Counted from the first letter of the stretch, positions 7,470 to 19,391 are shown. The stretch: 64,000 nucleotides of DNA from Rhodoferax sp. (GCF_013297935.1 NZ_JAAFIX010000008.1:1-64000); one strand, 5' to 3'. The notes: generated by a model not told the origin, from the sequence alone. Numbers and translations are program-made.

Positions 7470-8687
7470 ATGTCTGCTGCCCCCCAATCCGTATCGCTAT
7501 TTGATGGCCGGCCTTTTTTCGAAAAGGCACTCGCCTACGGTGTACAGCACGGTCTGATCGGGCAGGCGCAGCTGGATGCCATTCAGACCGATGCCCCCAA
7601 GGGCATGGTCCAAATCGCCCGCTATTTCGGAACAGAGTACCTGCGTCCGGAGCTGGAGCTGGCCAAAGACCGGATCATCAATCTCGTCAGCCTGCACCTC
7701 GCGCACACCACCCAGGGCGACCTGCAGCAGGCTGCCGGTTTGCTGCGTGACCACAGCTTCCTCTCTCGCTCCAAAGCCGGGGCAGACATGCTCAAGACCC
7801 TGATCACCATGCCGCAGACCACCCACTTCGGCCTGAACGAGCGTAGCGGCTTTCGCGATGAACACATTCCACTGCTCGCGAAATGGAGCTTGCGGACCTT
7901 GGCGGAGTACCAAGCTGAACTTGCAATTCGCAGCCGCGCAGCGGCCGTGGTGGATGCGGCAGCCTGGATGGCAGCAAACTTGGGCATGGAGCCCGATGAC
8001 CTCGAAGAGGCCGGCAAAGATGCTGAGGCAGTGATACGCACCGCGCTGCTGACTATGGCCTGCAAGCGAAGTGCCCTGCCGGATTGGACGAGCTTCGAGA
8101 AGATGATTTTGGCGCTCCGCAAACGCTATCTCGCCAAGCCCGGCAAACTGCCGCTCACGCTGCCGCAAGGGCTTGCGGATGACTGGATTCCGGTGGTGGA
8201 GTCCGTTCGGGACTCGGTGTGGGCGGACGCCGCCAAATGGCTGGAGTCGGATCAGTCGCCGCGCAAGCTGTTTGACCAGACCCCTGCCTTCATGGGCCGG
8301 TATTTCTGGATCGAAGACGGTCTGGCTGAGATCGCACAGTTCGACAAAGCCGTGAGTAAAGCCTGGCAAAAAGCGACAGGTGGCAATGACGATGAAGGGT
8401 CGCTGATCACCCTCTTCTTGTGCCTGGCGGCCGGCAGCACGCCCAAAACCGTGCTGACAGAAAAGGCCGCCGCCACGCTGGTTAAGAAAATCCGCAAGTC
8501 GGGCCTGCAGTCCTCCTTGGCCCTGCAGTTCATTGCAGACAACGCACCTGCCGAGCATCAAGCGGACTATGCCGCCATGTGGACCGACTTTATGGACGAA
8601 GCCGCCGGCACCCTGACCAGCGACCACGACTACACCTTCAACGATGCGGTCGCCCTGATCCGCCGCGAAGGCAACGTCAGCAGCTGA
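7470..8687 (+). CDS. Uncharacterised protein, last gene of J-domain operon
   Basis: 405 residues, soluble, not recognised. ATG 7470 lies 15 bases after the preceding stop. The protein is largely alpha-helical by eye, without signal peptide, transmembrane segment, Walker motif or a metal-binding motif that I can identify. Blocks such as KGMVQIARYFGTEYLRPELELAKDRI and LVKKIRKSGLQSSLALQFIADNAP would be useful search seeds. It ends the operon; the next gene is convergent on the minus strand, 18 bases away. Confidence 0.75.
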   Translation: MSAAPQSVSLFDGRPFFEKALAYGVQHGLIGQAQLDAIQTDAPKGMVQIARYFGTEYLRPELELAKDRIINLVSLHLAHTTQGDLQQAAGLLRDHSFLSRSKAGADMLKTLITMPQTTHFGLNERSGFRDEHIPLLAKWSLRTLAEYQAELAIRSRAAAVVDAAAWMAANLGMEPDDLEEAGKDAEAVIRTALLTMACKRSALPDWTSFEKMILALRKRYLAKPGKLPLTLPQGLADDWIPVVESVRDSVWADAAKWLESDQSPRKLFDQTPAFMGRYFWIEDGLAEIAQFDKAVSKAWQKATGGNDDEGSLITLFLCLAAGSTPKTVLTEKAAATLVKKIRKSGLQSSLALQFIADNAPAEHQADYAAMWTDFMDEAAGTLTSDHDYTFNDAVALIRREGNVSS

Positions 8688-8705
8688 CCCGCGGAGCTGC
8701 GTCGC

Positions 8706-10732
<2,027 letters not shown>

Positions 10733-10736
<4 letters not shown>

Positions 10737-12025
10737 ACCGCCGCCCTGGGGCGCTGGTAGGTGTACTGCCGCAGGGACTCGGGCTTCATCTCAATCGAAA
10801 AGCCAGCGGCCTTGGGGGGCATGTAGGCTGCGTTTTCGATCACGCAGGGTTCCAAAAAGTGCTCATGCAAGTGATCCACAAACTCAATGACACGACCTTC
10901 CCGAGTACCGGCAATGCACAGGTAGTCAATCATGGACAGGTGTTGTACATACTCACACAGCCCTACTCCACCGGCGTGCGGGCACACGGACAAGTTGTAC
11001 TTGGCGGCCATCAACATAACCGCAAGAATCTCGTTCACACCGCCCAGGCGGCAAGAATCGATTTGCACCACATCAATGGCACCGCGCATGATCAGTTGCT
11101 TAAAGATGATGCGGTTCTGGCACATCTCGCCGGTCGCCACTTTCACAGGATGCACACCCTCACGAATGACGCGGTGGCCCTCAATGTCGTCCGGGCTGGT
11201 GGGCTCCTCAATGAACCAGGGCTTGGCAAAAGCCAGCTCGCGCACCCACTCCACTGCCTGATTCACTTCCCAGACCTGGTTGGCGTCAATCATCAAATGC
11301 CGATCGGGCCCCAGTACCTCGCGGGCGATACGCAGGCGGCGGATATCGTCCGCCTTGTCGCGCCCAACTTTCAGCTTGATGTGGTTAAAGCCCGCGTCGG
11401 TAGCCTCTTTGCACAGGCGGCGCAGCTTGTCGTCGTCATAACCCAGCCAGCCTGCCGAAGTGGTGTAACAGGGGTAGCCCTCACGTCGCAATGTTTCCAT
11501 GCGCTCGGCTTTGCCCACCGCACGCTCTCGCAACAAGGCCAGCGCCTCATCCGGCGTAATGCAATCGGTGATGTAGCGGAAGTCGATCAGCTTCACCAGT
11601 TCTTCCGGGCTCATACGAGCCACCAGTTCCCACACCGGCACACCTTCGAGCTTGGCCCACAAGTCCCACACCGCATTGACCACCGCACCTGTTGCCAGAT
11701 GGATAGCACCCTTGTCCGGGCCGATCCAGCGCAGCTGGCTGTCCGACGTAATGAAGCGCCAAAAGCGCCCCATGTCGGCGGCCACCCAGTCCATGTCCAA
11801 GCCGACCACCAGATGCCGCATGGCCTCGATCGCGGCGCAGCAGATCTCGTTGCCACGCCCGATGGTGAAGGTCAGGCCGTGCCCCTCCACACCCGGACGG
11901 TCTGTTTCCAGAATGACATACGCGGCCGAATAGTCCGGATCCGGGTTCATCGCATCCGAGCCATCCAAATGTTGGGACGTGGGAAAGCGCACGTCCACGA
12001 CGCGCATGCCGGTGACTTGGGTCAT
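10733..12025 (-). CDS. fucD: L-fuconate dehydratase (enolase superfamily)
   Basis: 430 residues, the normal length of bacterial fuconate dehydratases. The enolase-superfamily residues are visible: the KLKVGRDK motif supplies the base lysine, DANQVWEV and EEPTSPDD supply metal ligands, and CPHAGGVGLCEYVQH supplies the catalytic His. The reaction is removal of water from L-fuconate to give 2-keto-3-deoxy-L-fuconate. The extended N-terminal region and GWLGYDDDKLRRLCKEA block are characteristic of this branch rather than of other acid-sugar dehydratases. Confidence 0.9.
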
Positions 12026-12026
12026 A

Positions 12027-12881
12027 TCAGGCCTGTTTGGTAATCTGTGTTTGGCTTCCCAGGCCCTCGATGCCCAGGTAAATGGTTTGGCCTGCGCGCA
12101 GGTAAACCGGAGGTTTCTGACCCATCCCGACGCCGGGTGGGGTGCCAGTAGAAATGATGTCGCCGGGCTGCAGGCTCATGAAGCGACTGAGGTACGAGAT
12201 CAGGAACTTCACGCCGTACACCATCGTGGACGTGCTTCCGTTTTGGTAGCGCTTGCCATCCACTTCCAACCACATGGACAAGGCCTGCGGATCGGGAACT
12301 TCGTCCGCCGTCACCAACCAAGGGCCGGTGGGGCCGAAGGTGTCGCAGCCCTTGCCCTTGTCCCAGGTTCCGCTGCGGTCGAGCTGGTACTCGCGCTCGG
12401 ACACATCATTCACCACGCAGTAGCCGGCCACGTGGGACATGGCATCGGCCTCGTCAATGTAGCGGCCGCCTTTGCCGATCACGACACCCAGCTCCACTTC
12501 CCAATCGGTCTTTACCGAGCCACGGGGAATCTCAACCGCGTCATCAGGGCCGACGATAGCGCTTGTCCATTTGTTGAACACCACAGGCTCCGGTGGCACC
12601 TGCATGCCGCTTTCGGCGGCATGGTCGGAATAGTTCAGACCAATGCAAATGAACTTGCCCACATTGCCCACACAGGCACCGAGGCGCAAGTCTTTCTGCG
12701 GAGTGCCGGCCACCAGGGGCAGGCTCTCAATATTCACGCCACGCAAACGCGCCAGGCTCTCAGACAGCAAAGCGGTACCGCCGACATCGGCAATGTGTGC
12801 AGAGAGGTCGCGCACCCGGCCTTGGGCGTCCAACACACCGGGCTTTTCATGGCCTGGCAATCCGTAGCGTACAAATTTCAC
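12027..12881 (-). CDS. Fumarylacetoacetate hydrolase family protein, probable 2,4-diketo-3-deoxy-L-fuconate hydrolase
   Basis: 284 residues. FAH-fold motifs are present: CIGLNYSDHAAE, PVVFNKWTSAIVGP, WEVELGVVIGKGGRYI and GDIISTGTPPGVGMG, with the acidic metal ligands in ELGVVIG. In the type III variant of the fucose pathway this hydrolase splits the diketo acid to pyruvate and L-lactate. GTG 12881 is chosen, with AAGGAAG five bases upstream; longer in-frame starts extend into a hairpin-rich spacer. It overlaps nothing and lies one base before the dehydratase. Confidence 0.85.
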   Translation of the reverse strand: MKFVRYGLPGHEKPGVLDAQGRVRDLSAHIADVGGTALLSESLARLRGVNIESLPLVAGTPQKDLRLGACVGNVGKFICIGLNYSDHAAESGMQVPPEPVVFNKWTSAIVGPDDAVEIPRGSVKTDWEVELGVVIGKGGRYIDEADAMSHVAGYCVVNDVSEREYQLDRSGTWDKGKGCDTFGPTGPWLVTADEVPDPQALSMWLEVDGKRYQNGSTSTMVYGVKFLISYLSRFMSLQPGDIISTGTPPGVGMGQKPPVYLRAGQTIYLGIEGLGSQTQITKQA

Positions 12882-12912
12882 AGTTCTTCCTTTCCAGTCA
12901 ACAAAATTCAGT

Positions 12913-12994
12913 GCACCCGGGGACTGGCTCTGCCAGACCGCCGGGTGCGCCCCCTCACGCAGCATGCGAGAGGGGGCGAGCGGCAAGGCCGCTC
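12913..12994 (-). other. Cluster of three hairpins after the sugar-binding protein gene
   Basis: In the 124-base spacer, minus-strand RNA can form GAGCGGC/GCCGCTC (12978-12994), CGCCCCCTC/GAGGGGGCG (12948-12978) and a nested stem GCACCCGG/CCGGGTGC with CTGGC/GCCAG inside (12913-12948). There are no T-runs. The position directly 3' of the binding-protein gene fits 3'-end protection and partial attenuation. Confidence 0.65.
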
Positions 12995-13005
12995 AGCGGG
13001 TGATT

Positions 13006-13950
13006 TCAGTCATAAAGAACCGCCGCAATCTTGGCGTCCTTCATGTTGGTCTTGTCGTAATAGTAAAAGCCGGTGTCGATGATCTTGGGCAGCTTCTCGC
13101 CCTTGAGCGCCTTCACCGCGGCCTCTACCGTTTTGTAACCAATGCCCACGGGGTTCTGGGTGATCGCGCCAGCGATCGTGCCGTCGTTGATCATGTCTTT
13201 CTGGGCTTTGCCGGAGTCAAAACCGATGATCACAACACCACTCTTTTTGGCCTCTTTCAAGCCCTTGCCTGCACCGATGGCAGAGCCCTCATTGGTGCCG
13301 AAGATCCCTTTGAGCTTGGGGTGTGCCTGGGTCAGGGTCTTGGCAATTTCAGCCGACTTCAGGTGGTCACCACCGCCGTACTGGATGTCCACCACTTTGA
13401 TCTTCGGGTACTTGGCCTTGATCTGGTCCACAAAACCATCACGACGGCCGGTGCCAGTGGTGCTAGTCTGATCGTGTCCGATCACAGCCACTTCACCTTC
13501 GCCACCGATTTTTTCTGCCATCTTTTCAGCGGCCAAGGCAGCAGCGGCTTTACTGTCAGTCTGGGCGGTGGTCAGCACAATGTCGCTGTCCACGCCGGAG
13601 TCAAAGGCAATCACCGGCACTTTGGCAGCTTGCGCTTTTTTCAGCAGTGGAATAGCGGCCTTGCTGTCCAGTGCCGCAAACCCGATAGCTGCCGGCTTTT
13701 TGGCCAAGGCTGCGGACAGCATGTCGATTTGTTTGTCGACCTGTTGCTCGGTCTCCGGCCCCTCAAAAGTTACCTTGACTTTGTAGTCTTTGGCCGCTTG
13801 ATCTGCCCCTTGCTTCACCGCTTGCCAGAACTGGTGCTGGAAGCCTTTGGAGATCAAGGGAATATAGATTTCCTGTGCGGTAGCGAAGCTGGAAAAGCCA
13901 GCCAGTGCGAGGCTGGCGGTCAGTGCCAGCAATTGACGTTTTGCATTCAT
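13006..13950 (-). CDS. Sugar ABC transporter substrate-binding protein (CUT2 type)
   Basis: 314 residues with a signal peptide (MNAKRQLLALTASLALAG, cleavage likely near ATA-QEI, residue 25). The mature part is a ribose-binding-like Peripla_BP_4 protein (EGPETEQQVDKQIDML, AQTDSKAAAALAAEKM, GTNEGSAIGAGKGLKEA, FDSGKAQKDMINDG). It should capture the sugar, inferred to be L-fucose or a related 6-deoxy or galacto-sugar, in the periplasm. ATG 13950 has AGGAGA upstream. The frame is open far upstream, but the signal peptide fixes the start. Confidence 0.92.
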   Translation of the reverse strand: MNAKRQLLALTASLALAGFSSFATAQEIYIPLISKGFQHQFWQAVKQGADQAAKDYKVKVTFEGPETEQQVDKQIDMLSAALAKKPAAIGFAALDSKAAIPLLKKAQAAKVPVIAFDSGVDSDIVLTTAQTDSKAAAALAAEKMAEKIGGEGEVAVIGHDQTSTTGTGRRDGFVDQIKAKYPKIKVVDIQYGGGDHLKSAEIAKTLTQAHPKLKGIFGTNEGSAIGAGKGLKEAKKSGVVIIGFDSGKAQKDMINDGTIAGAITQNPVGIGYKTVEAAVKALKGEKLPKIIDTGFYYYDKTNMKDAKIAAVLYD

Positions 13951-14042
13951 GGTTTGTCTCCTGTTAGATGGATTTATGGCTGTCAAATGAATCACGTAAA
14001 ACTCAAGGGGTAGGTAGGCGCAGTGAGGTTGATCCTGTCTCC

Positions 14043-15041
14043 TTAATTCTTGGTGCGGCGCAGGTTGTCGGTGTAAACCGCGAGGATGATGATCAGACCG
14101 GTCAGCACCATTTGCCACTCCTGGGCAACCGACATGATGCGCAGTCCGTTGATAAGAACACTCATGATGAATGCGCCGATGATGGTGCCCAGAATCGTGC
14201 CCACCCCACCACTGAGCGAGGTGCCACCGATGACCACGGCGGCAATGGCATCCAGTTCGTAGCCCTGCCCCAACGCGGGCTGCGCGGAGTTCAACCGGGA
14301 GGCAATCAACAAACCCGCCACACCGCAGATTCCGCCGGCAAAGGTGTAGATAGCAACCTTCCAGCGGTCCACATTCACCCCGGACAAGCGCACCGCCTCC
14401 TCGTTGCTGCCCAGCGCGAAGGTGTACCGACCCAGCGCCGTTTTGTTCAACACCACAGCGCACACGACCGCCACCACAAATAGGATGAGCACTCCATTGG
14501 GAATGGGAAGCGAGGGAAACAGATCGCCCATCAAAGAGCCCAGTGCGATCTGGTCAAACCCTTCCACGTCACTGAAGTAAATCGGGCGGGTGTTGGTAAT
14601 GATGAGAGACACGCCTTTGAGCAACATCATCATCCCCAGGGTGGCAATGAAGGGTGGCACCTTGAGCTTAGTAATGGCGACGCCCGACAAAGCGCCGCAC
14701 AAGCACCCCATGCCGATGGCCAGCACAATTCCCAACGGCATGGGCAAGCCCAGATTCACCATGAACACACCCGCCATCACCGCGCAAAAGGTCATGAGCA
14801 CGCCAACCGATAAATCGATACCTGAGGTGATGATGATGAAGGTGCTGGCAATCGCCAATACCCCGATGACCGTGGTCGACTGCAGAATCCCGATGATGTT
14901 GTCCTGCGTCATGAAAGCGTCCGGCTTGAGGACGGTGAAGACCAGAATCAAGGCGATCAGGCTGGCGAAGGCCAGTAACTTTTGCTTGGCCTGGCCGCCG
15001 CCCATGCGCCCTGCATAGGCGGAGTTTTGTTTGACATTCAT
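14043..15041 (-). CDS. Sugar ABC transporter permease (RbsC-like)
   Basis: 332 residues, about ten hydrophobic segments, with the BPD_transp_2 signature around GSNEEAVRLSGVNVDRWKV (the EAA-like loop) and IGGTSLSGGVGTILG. It forms the membrane channel of the CUT2-type uptake system. I choose MNVKQNSAYAG at 15041; an alternative ATG at 15092 overlaps the ATPase stop and would add 17 residues, so the start is not certain. Confidence 0.9.
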   Translation of the reverse strand: MNVKQNSAYAGRMGGGQAKQKLLAFASLIALILVFTVLKPDAFMTQDNIIGILQSTTVIGVLAIASTFIIITSGIDLSVGVLMTFCAVMAGVFMVNLGLPMPLGIVLAIGMGCLCGALSGVAITKLKVPPFIATLGMMMLLKGVSLIITNTRPIYFSDVEGFDQIALGSLMGDLFPSLPIPNGVLILFVVAVVCAVVLNKTALGRYTFALGSNEEAVRLSGVNVDRWKVAIYTFAGGICGVAGLLIASRLNSAQPALGQGYELDAIAAVVIGGTSLSGGVGTILGTIIGAFIMSVLINGLRIMSVAQEWQMVLTGLIIILAVYTDNLRRTKN

Positions 15042-15091
15042 CTCGCTGTCCTGTCCGATAAAAAAATTCGTAGTCCTGGCCAAGCTGCGCA

Positions 15092-16615
15092 TCAGGCGGC
15101 CAATGCCTCACGGCGGGTAGCCAACTCCATCAAGCTCTCCTGAGTTGCTGCATCTCCCCGCACCTCACCCGTAATGCGTCCTTCGCACATCACCAGAATG
15201 CGATGGCTCAGCAGCAAGACTTCCGGCAGTTCACTGGAAATCACCACAATGGCCCGCCCCTGCGCCGCAAGTTCATTTAAAAGTTTGTAGATCTCGCTCT
15301 TGGCGCCTATGTCGATCCCCCGGGTGGGCTCATCAAAAATCAGCACTTCGCAATCCTGCACCAGCCACTTGGCAACTACCACCTTCTGCTGGTTGCCACC
15401 CGACAAGAGCCGGGACACCTGGTAGATGGAGGGCGTTTTGATGCGGAGCTTCTCGACCATGGACGCTGCCACCCGGCTAATGGCCGTCTGGTTCAAGAAC
15501 ACACCCCACCGCAGCCAACGGGACAAGCTCGGCAAGGTGATATTGGCGGCCACGTCCATGCCTGTTGCGAGACCGAAGTGCTTGCGGTCCTCCGACAGGT
15601 AGCCGATACCGGCATCCACTGCGTCCCGAGGGGAGCGAAGTCGCACCGGCTTCCCGGCGACAAAGACCTCTCCGCTATCGATAGCATCAGCACCGAAAAC
15701 GGCCCGAGCCACCTCGGTGCGCCCCGCCCCCATCAGGCCTGCGAACCCCAAAATCTCGCCCCGCCGCACGCTGAAACTCACATCCCGAATCGCCCGCCCG
15801 CGGTTCAACCCACGGGCTTCTAAGAGCACTTCATTGGCAGCCGTATCCGGAATGTGCTTGTCACTGACCTCAAGGTGGCGCCCCACCATCATGGCGATGA
15901 TCCGTGCCATCGGGGTGTGCGCCGGTACGGTGTCGATATAGCTGCCATCCCGCATGACCGTGACGCGGTCTGCGATTTGTTGGATCTCATCCATCTTGTG
16001 CGAGATGTAGACAATGCCCACCCCTTCGCTTTTGAGCTGACGGATGATCCGGAACAACTCTGCAATCTCCGCATTGTTCAGCGCAGCGGTCGGCTCATCC
16101 ATGATCAACACCCGCGATTTGAACGAGAGCGCTTTCGCTATTTCCACCATTTGCTGCTTGGCAACCGTGAGATCCGATATCCGGGTCTGCGGGTCAAGCT
16201 GAAGGTTCAGCCGCTCGAACACCGCCAGGGCCTCCGCATTCAGGCGCGCCTCGTCAAGCAGACACCCCGCCAGTCTGCGCGGCTCACGACCGATAAACAT
16301 GTTTTGCGCTGCGGTCAGGTGCGGCATGAGGTGCAGCTCCTGGTGAATGATCCCGATCGCCAGCGCCTGGGCGTGAGCGGGGCTCTGAATATCCACAGGC
16401 TGGCCATCCAGCAAAACCTCGCCACCATCCATGCGGTAGACGCCTGCCAAGATCTTCATCAGCGTGGACTTGCCGGCCCCGTTTTCACCCATCAGGGCAT
16501 GCACCTCGCCGGCCAACAAGTCAAAGCGCACATGGTCCAGCGCTTTGACACCGGGAAAGGATTTACTGAGGTTGCGAACCTCGATCACGGGCACCTGCGC
16601 AAGAGATGAGCTCAT
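15092..16615 (-). CDS. Sugar ABC transporter ATP-binding protein (RbsA-like, two ABC domains)
   Basis: 507 residues with two tandem ABC domains. The N-terminal one has [19 protein letters not shown] and a degenerate signature [14 protein letters not shown]. The C-terminal one has [15 protein letters not shown] and [11 protein letters not shown]. This asymmetric layout is standard for RbsA/MglA/AraG proteins. ATG 16615 is preferred over an upstream TTG. It lies 12 bases after the SDR gene. Confidence 0.93.
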   Translation of the reverse strand: MSSSLAQVPVIEVRNLSKSFPGVKALDHVRFDLLAGEVHALMGENGAGKSTLMKILAGVYRMDGGEVLLDGQPVDIQSPAHAQALAIGIIHQELHLMPHLTAAQNMFIGREPRRLAGCLLDEARLNAEALAVFERLNLQLDPQTRISDLTVAKQQMVEIAKALSFKSRVLIMDEPTAALNNAEIAELFRIIRQLKSEGVGIVYISHKMDEIQQIADRVTVMRDGSYIDTVPAHTPMARIIAMMVGRHLEVSDKHIPDTAANEVLLEARGLNRGRAIRDVSFSVRRGEILGFAGLMGAGRTEVARAVFGADAIDSGEVFVAGKPVRLRSPRDAVDAGIGYLSEDRKHFGLATGMDVAANITLPSLSRWLRWGVFLNQTAISRVAASMVEKLRIKTPSIYQVSRLLSGGNQQKVVVAKWLVQDCEVLIFDEPTRGIDIGAKSEIYKLLNELAAQGRAIVVISSELPEVLLLSHRILVMCEGRITGEVRGDAATQESLMELATRREALAA

Positions 16616-16627
16616 GAACTGCAAACC

Positions 16628-17389
16628 TCAAATGGTGACGCCACCATCGACCAGCATGGTTTGACCCGTCACGAACAGGGACTCGTCACTGGCCAGAAAC
16701 ACCACCATGGGCGCGATGTCCTCCACCAGCGCCAAACGCCCCATGGGTTGCCGGGCCACAAAGTCCTTTTCCGCCTGCACCGGGTCGGCCGCCGACGCAA
16801 TGCGACCGCGCAGCGACGGGGTATCCACCGTACCCGGGCACAAAGCATTGGCCCGCAGGCCGGCTTTCACGTAGTCCGCCGCCAGAGACTTGGTCAGGCC
16901 GATCACCGCGGCCTTGGTCGCGCCATAGGCACAACGGTTGGCAAACCCCTTGATGCTGGAAGCCATCGACGCCATGTTGATGACGGACCCACTGCCGCCA
17001 CTCTGGGCGGCTTTGGCCAGCATGCCGGGAAGAAACGCGCGGGTCATGCGAAACATGCTTTTCACATTCAGGTCAAAGCTCAGGTCCCAATCTGCCTCTG
17101 TGCACTCCAACACCGAGCCATTGGCCACCATGCCAGCGCAGTTGAACAGCACATCCAGCGCGGGCAACTCGGCTGCCAGTGCGGATACGGCCGCATCGCT
17201 GCGCACGTCCAACACCGCAGTGCGGATGCCGGGAGCCTCGGCACACAAGCGCTCCAGGAGCTCGGCGTTAATGTCCGTGGCGATCACGCTGGCGCCTTCG
17301 CGGGCACAAGCCAGCGCACTGGCGCGGCCGATACCCTGCGCTGCAGCGGTAATCAAAATCGTTTTGCCTGTCAGCCTGCCTGCGGTCAT
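16628..17389 (-). CDS. SDR family oxidoreductase, probable 2-keto-3-deoxy-L-fuconate dehydrogenase
   Basis: 253 residues. The NAD-binding motif TAAAQGIG is at residues 14-21, with NCAG, catalytic Ser in NMASMAS, and YGATK. The sequence resembles the 2-keto-3-deoxy-L-fuconate 4-dehydrogenases (BDH2-like SDRs, CPGTVDTPSLRGRI). It would oxidise the dehydratase product to the diketo acid cleaved by the FAH protein. First gene of the operon, divergent from the IclR gene. Confidence 0.85.
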   Translation of the reverse strand: MTAGRLTGKTILITAAAQGIGRASALACAREGASVIATDINAELLERLCAEAPGIRTAVLDVRSDAAVSALAAELPALDVLFNCAGMVANGSVLECTEADWDLSFDLNVKSMFRMTRAFLPGMLAKAAQSGGSGSVINMASMASSIKGFANRCAYGATKAAVIGLTKSLAADYVKAGLRANALCPGTVDTPSLRGRIASAADPVQAEKDFVARQPMGRLALVEDIAPMVVFLASDESLFVTGQTMLVDGGVTI

Positions 17390-17549
17390 ATCCCGGACTC
17401 CGTTACATTAATTTAAATATAAACAATCAATTCACCGATGAAGCAAATGGTAACGACACTTCGCCTAACGCGGCTCAGTACTTTCCCTAGCAGTCGCCAG
17501 GCTCTGCTATAAAAAGAACACGTTAGCCCCAGAACAACAAAGAGACTCC
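17390..17549. promoter_or_regulatory. Divergent control region, fucose operon and iclR gene
   Basis: A 160-base gap between two divergent starts, with an AT-rich core at 17405-17435 containing the palindrome ATTTAAAT. For the minus operon, TTGCTT-N17-TTTATA is a possible promoter. For the regulator, TATAAA at 17508-17513 is a possible -10 box, but I find no -35. An IclR operator is expected here; its sequence is not obvious. Confidence 0.45.
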
Positions 17550-18374
17550 ATGACCGATACCGCCCCCAAACCCCGTGGCCGCCGCCCGAAACCTGATGAG
17601 ATGGAAGACACCAGCCTCGCCGCCGAGGACCGCTACCGCGCCCCCGCGCTGGACAAAGGGCTGGACATCCTGGAGCTGCTGGCAAGCCAACCCCAAGGCT
17701 TGACCCGCGCCGAAATCGTCAAAGAAATGGACCGCAGTGCCAGCGAGATCTACCGCATGCTGGAGCGCCTGGTCGCACGGCAATATGTCATGCGCAGCCC
17801 CTCCGGCGACCGCTACGCCCTGAGCCTGAAACTGTTTGCGCTCGCCAACATGCATCCACCTTTGAGCAGGCTGATCAACCAGGCCCTGCCGGTCATGGAT
17901 GAATTCACCCGCAAGGCTGAACAAAGTTGCCACATGGGCGTGTACGACCGGGGCAATGTGCTGATCAGCGCACAAATCAACAGCCCGAGCGGCTGGAGTT
18001 TTGCGGTGCAACGGGGCGCGCGGGTGGGCTTGCTGGACACCGCCTCCGGCCATTTGCTGCTCGCCTATGCCGATGCAGGCAGCTACCAACGCATGATGGC
18101 CGAGCACACCCCCCTCGATGGAGAGGTCCCCACCACCGAAGACAAACTACGAGCGGAGCTCGCAGCCATCCGCGAGCGGGGCTATCTGGAACGCGATAGC
18201 GCCCAAACCTTGGGGGTGGTGGATATCTCCTTCCCCATCCTCGGCCCTGACAACACCGCACTGGCCACCCTGACCTGCCCCTATATCCGCCGGATCGATG
18301 CCCACATCGGCCCCGATGTCCCGCAGGTGCGTCAACTTTTAAGAGAAGCGGCAAAAACCCTCTCCATTACCTGA
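17550..18374 (+). CDS. IclR family transcriptional regulator
   Basis: 274 residues. It has a basic N-terminal tail (PRGRRPKP), a winged helix-turn-helix at about residues 35-95 (ALDKGLDILELLASQPQGLTRAEI..EIYRMLERL) and a C-terminal IclR effector domain (LLDTASGHLLLAY, RERGYLERDS, VVDISFPI). It is divergent from the nine-gene sugar operon and is therefore its likely regulator, with a pathway sugar acid or the sugar as effector. Activation or repression cannot be told from sequence. Confidence 0.9.
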   Translation: MTDTAPKPRGRRPKPDEMEDTSLAAEDRYRAPALDKGLDILELLASQPQGLTRAEIVKEMDRSASEIYRMLERLVARQYVMRSPSGDRYALSLKLFALANMHPPLSRLINQALPVMDEFTRKAEQSCHMGVYDRGNVLISAQINSPSGWSFAVQRGARVGLLDTASGHLLLAYADAGSYQRMMAEHTPLDGEVPTTEDKLRAELAAIRERGYLERDSAQTLGVVDISFPILGPDNTALATLTCPYIRRIDAHIGPDVPQVRQLLREAAKTLSIT

Positions 18375-18435
18375 AGCGCACGAGCGGGGAAACGGGTAAA
18401 GTGACAACGACAACACCGCAGCATAAGGCCGGACT

Positions 18436-19389
18436 ATGAGCACACCACTGAACACCAAAACAGCAAACCAAGGAGCTCACGGGGCGGACAACAAGTTTCA
18501 GCTGCTCCTGTTCCGCCTCGGGGACACCCCAGGCTCCGATCGCCGGGAGTTGTTTGGCATCAACGTCTTCAAGGTGCGCGAAATCGTGGTGGCCCCCGAA
18601 ATCACCACCATCGTGAATGCCCCGCAGCACGCTCTGGGCTTGGCCAACGTGCGCGGCCAATTGATACCAGTGATCAACCTGCCGGCACTGGCGGGTTGTG
18701 TACCCAAAACCGACTCCAAAATCGTGCTGGTGACCGAGTTTGCGCGCACCACCCAGGCGTTTTTGGTGGACGAAGTGGTCGAAATCATTCAGCTCGACTG
18801 GAAACACCTGCTTGCCGCCGACAACAACAGTTCGGGCCTGCTCTCCGGCGTTGCCCGCATTGATGGTGACGCGATCGACTCTCGCTTGGCACAGGTCCTG
18901 GATGTGGAGCAAATCATCCGCAATGTGTTTCCCAATACCCAGATGGAGTCGTCCGGAAACCTGCAGAAAATCAAACTGCCCGAGGGGTCGACCATCTTGT
19001 TTGCCGACGACTCGGCCATTGCCCGCATGCTGGTGGAGGAAAGTCTCAAGACCATGGGCGTGTCGTATGTAGCTGTCAAAAACGGCAAAGAAGCCTGGGA
19101 GCGCCTGGCCCAGATTCACAGCGACGCCATTGCCCACGGCAAGCGCGCCAGCGACAAGGTCGCAATGGTGTTGACGGATCTTGAAATGCCCGAGATGGAC
19201 GGCTTCACCCTCACCCGCAGTATTAAAAACGACAACCGGTTTGCCGGCATACCCGTCATCGTTTACTCATCCCTGACCGGCACCGCCAGCGAGGGCCACG
19301 CCACCGGCGTGGGGGCAGACGCTTACGTGGCCAAGTTCGAGCCCAACGAACTGGCCGCGGCGATCAACACCACCCTGAACCGCGGCTAG
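18436..19389 (+). CDS. cheV: Chemotaxis coupling protein CheV
   Basis: 317 residues: an N-terminal CheW domain (about 20-165; GINVFKVREIV, LGLANVRGQLIPVINLP) and a C-terminal receiver domain (about 180-315). Receiver residues are intact: acidic pair in LFADDS, phospho-acceptor Asp in VLTDLEMPEMDGF, Ser in IVYSSLTG and Lys in VAKFEP. It links chemoreceptors to CheA and can be phosphorylated. It stands alone here, without other che genes. Confidence 0.93.
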   Translation: MSTPLNTKTANQGAHGADNKFQLLLFRLGDTPGSDRRELFGINVFKVREIVVAPEITTIVNAPQHALGLANVRGQLIPVINLPALAGCVPKTDSKIVLVTEFARTTQAFLVDEVVEIIQLDWKHLLAADNNSSGLLSGVARIDGDAIDSRLAQVLDVEQIIRNVFPNTQMESSGNLQKIKLPEGSTILFADDSAIARMLVEESLKTMGVSYVAVKNGKEAWERLAQIHSDAIAHGKRASDKVAMVLTDLEMPEMDGFTLTRSIKNDNRFAGIPVIVYSSLTGTASEGHATGVGADAYVAKFEPNELAAAINTTLNRG

Positions 19390-19391
19390 GC

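Noticed and set aside
5676..8687. tRNA-Asn as attachment site of a genomic island carrying the J-domain operon
   Set aside because: No integrase, no repeated tRNA 3' end at the far side, and composition is like the surroundings.
13951..14463. N-terminal extension of the sugar-binding protein to a 485-residue form
   Set aside because: The signal peptide and Shine-Dalgarno sequence fix the start at 13950; the upstream frame overlaps the permease gene.
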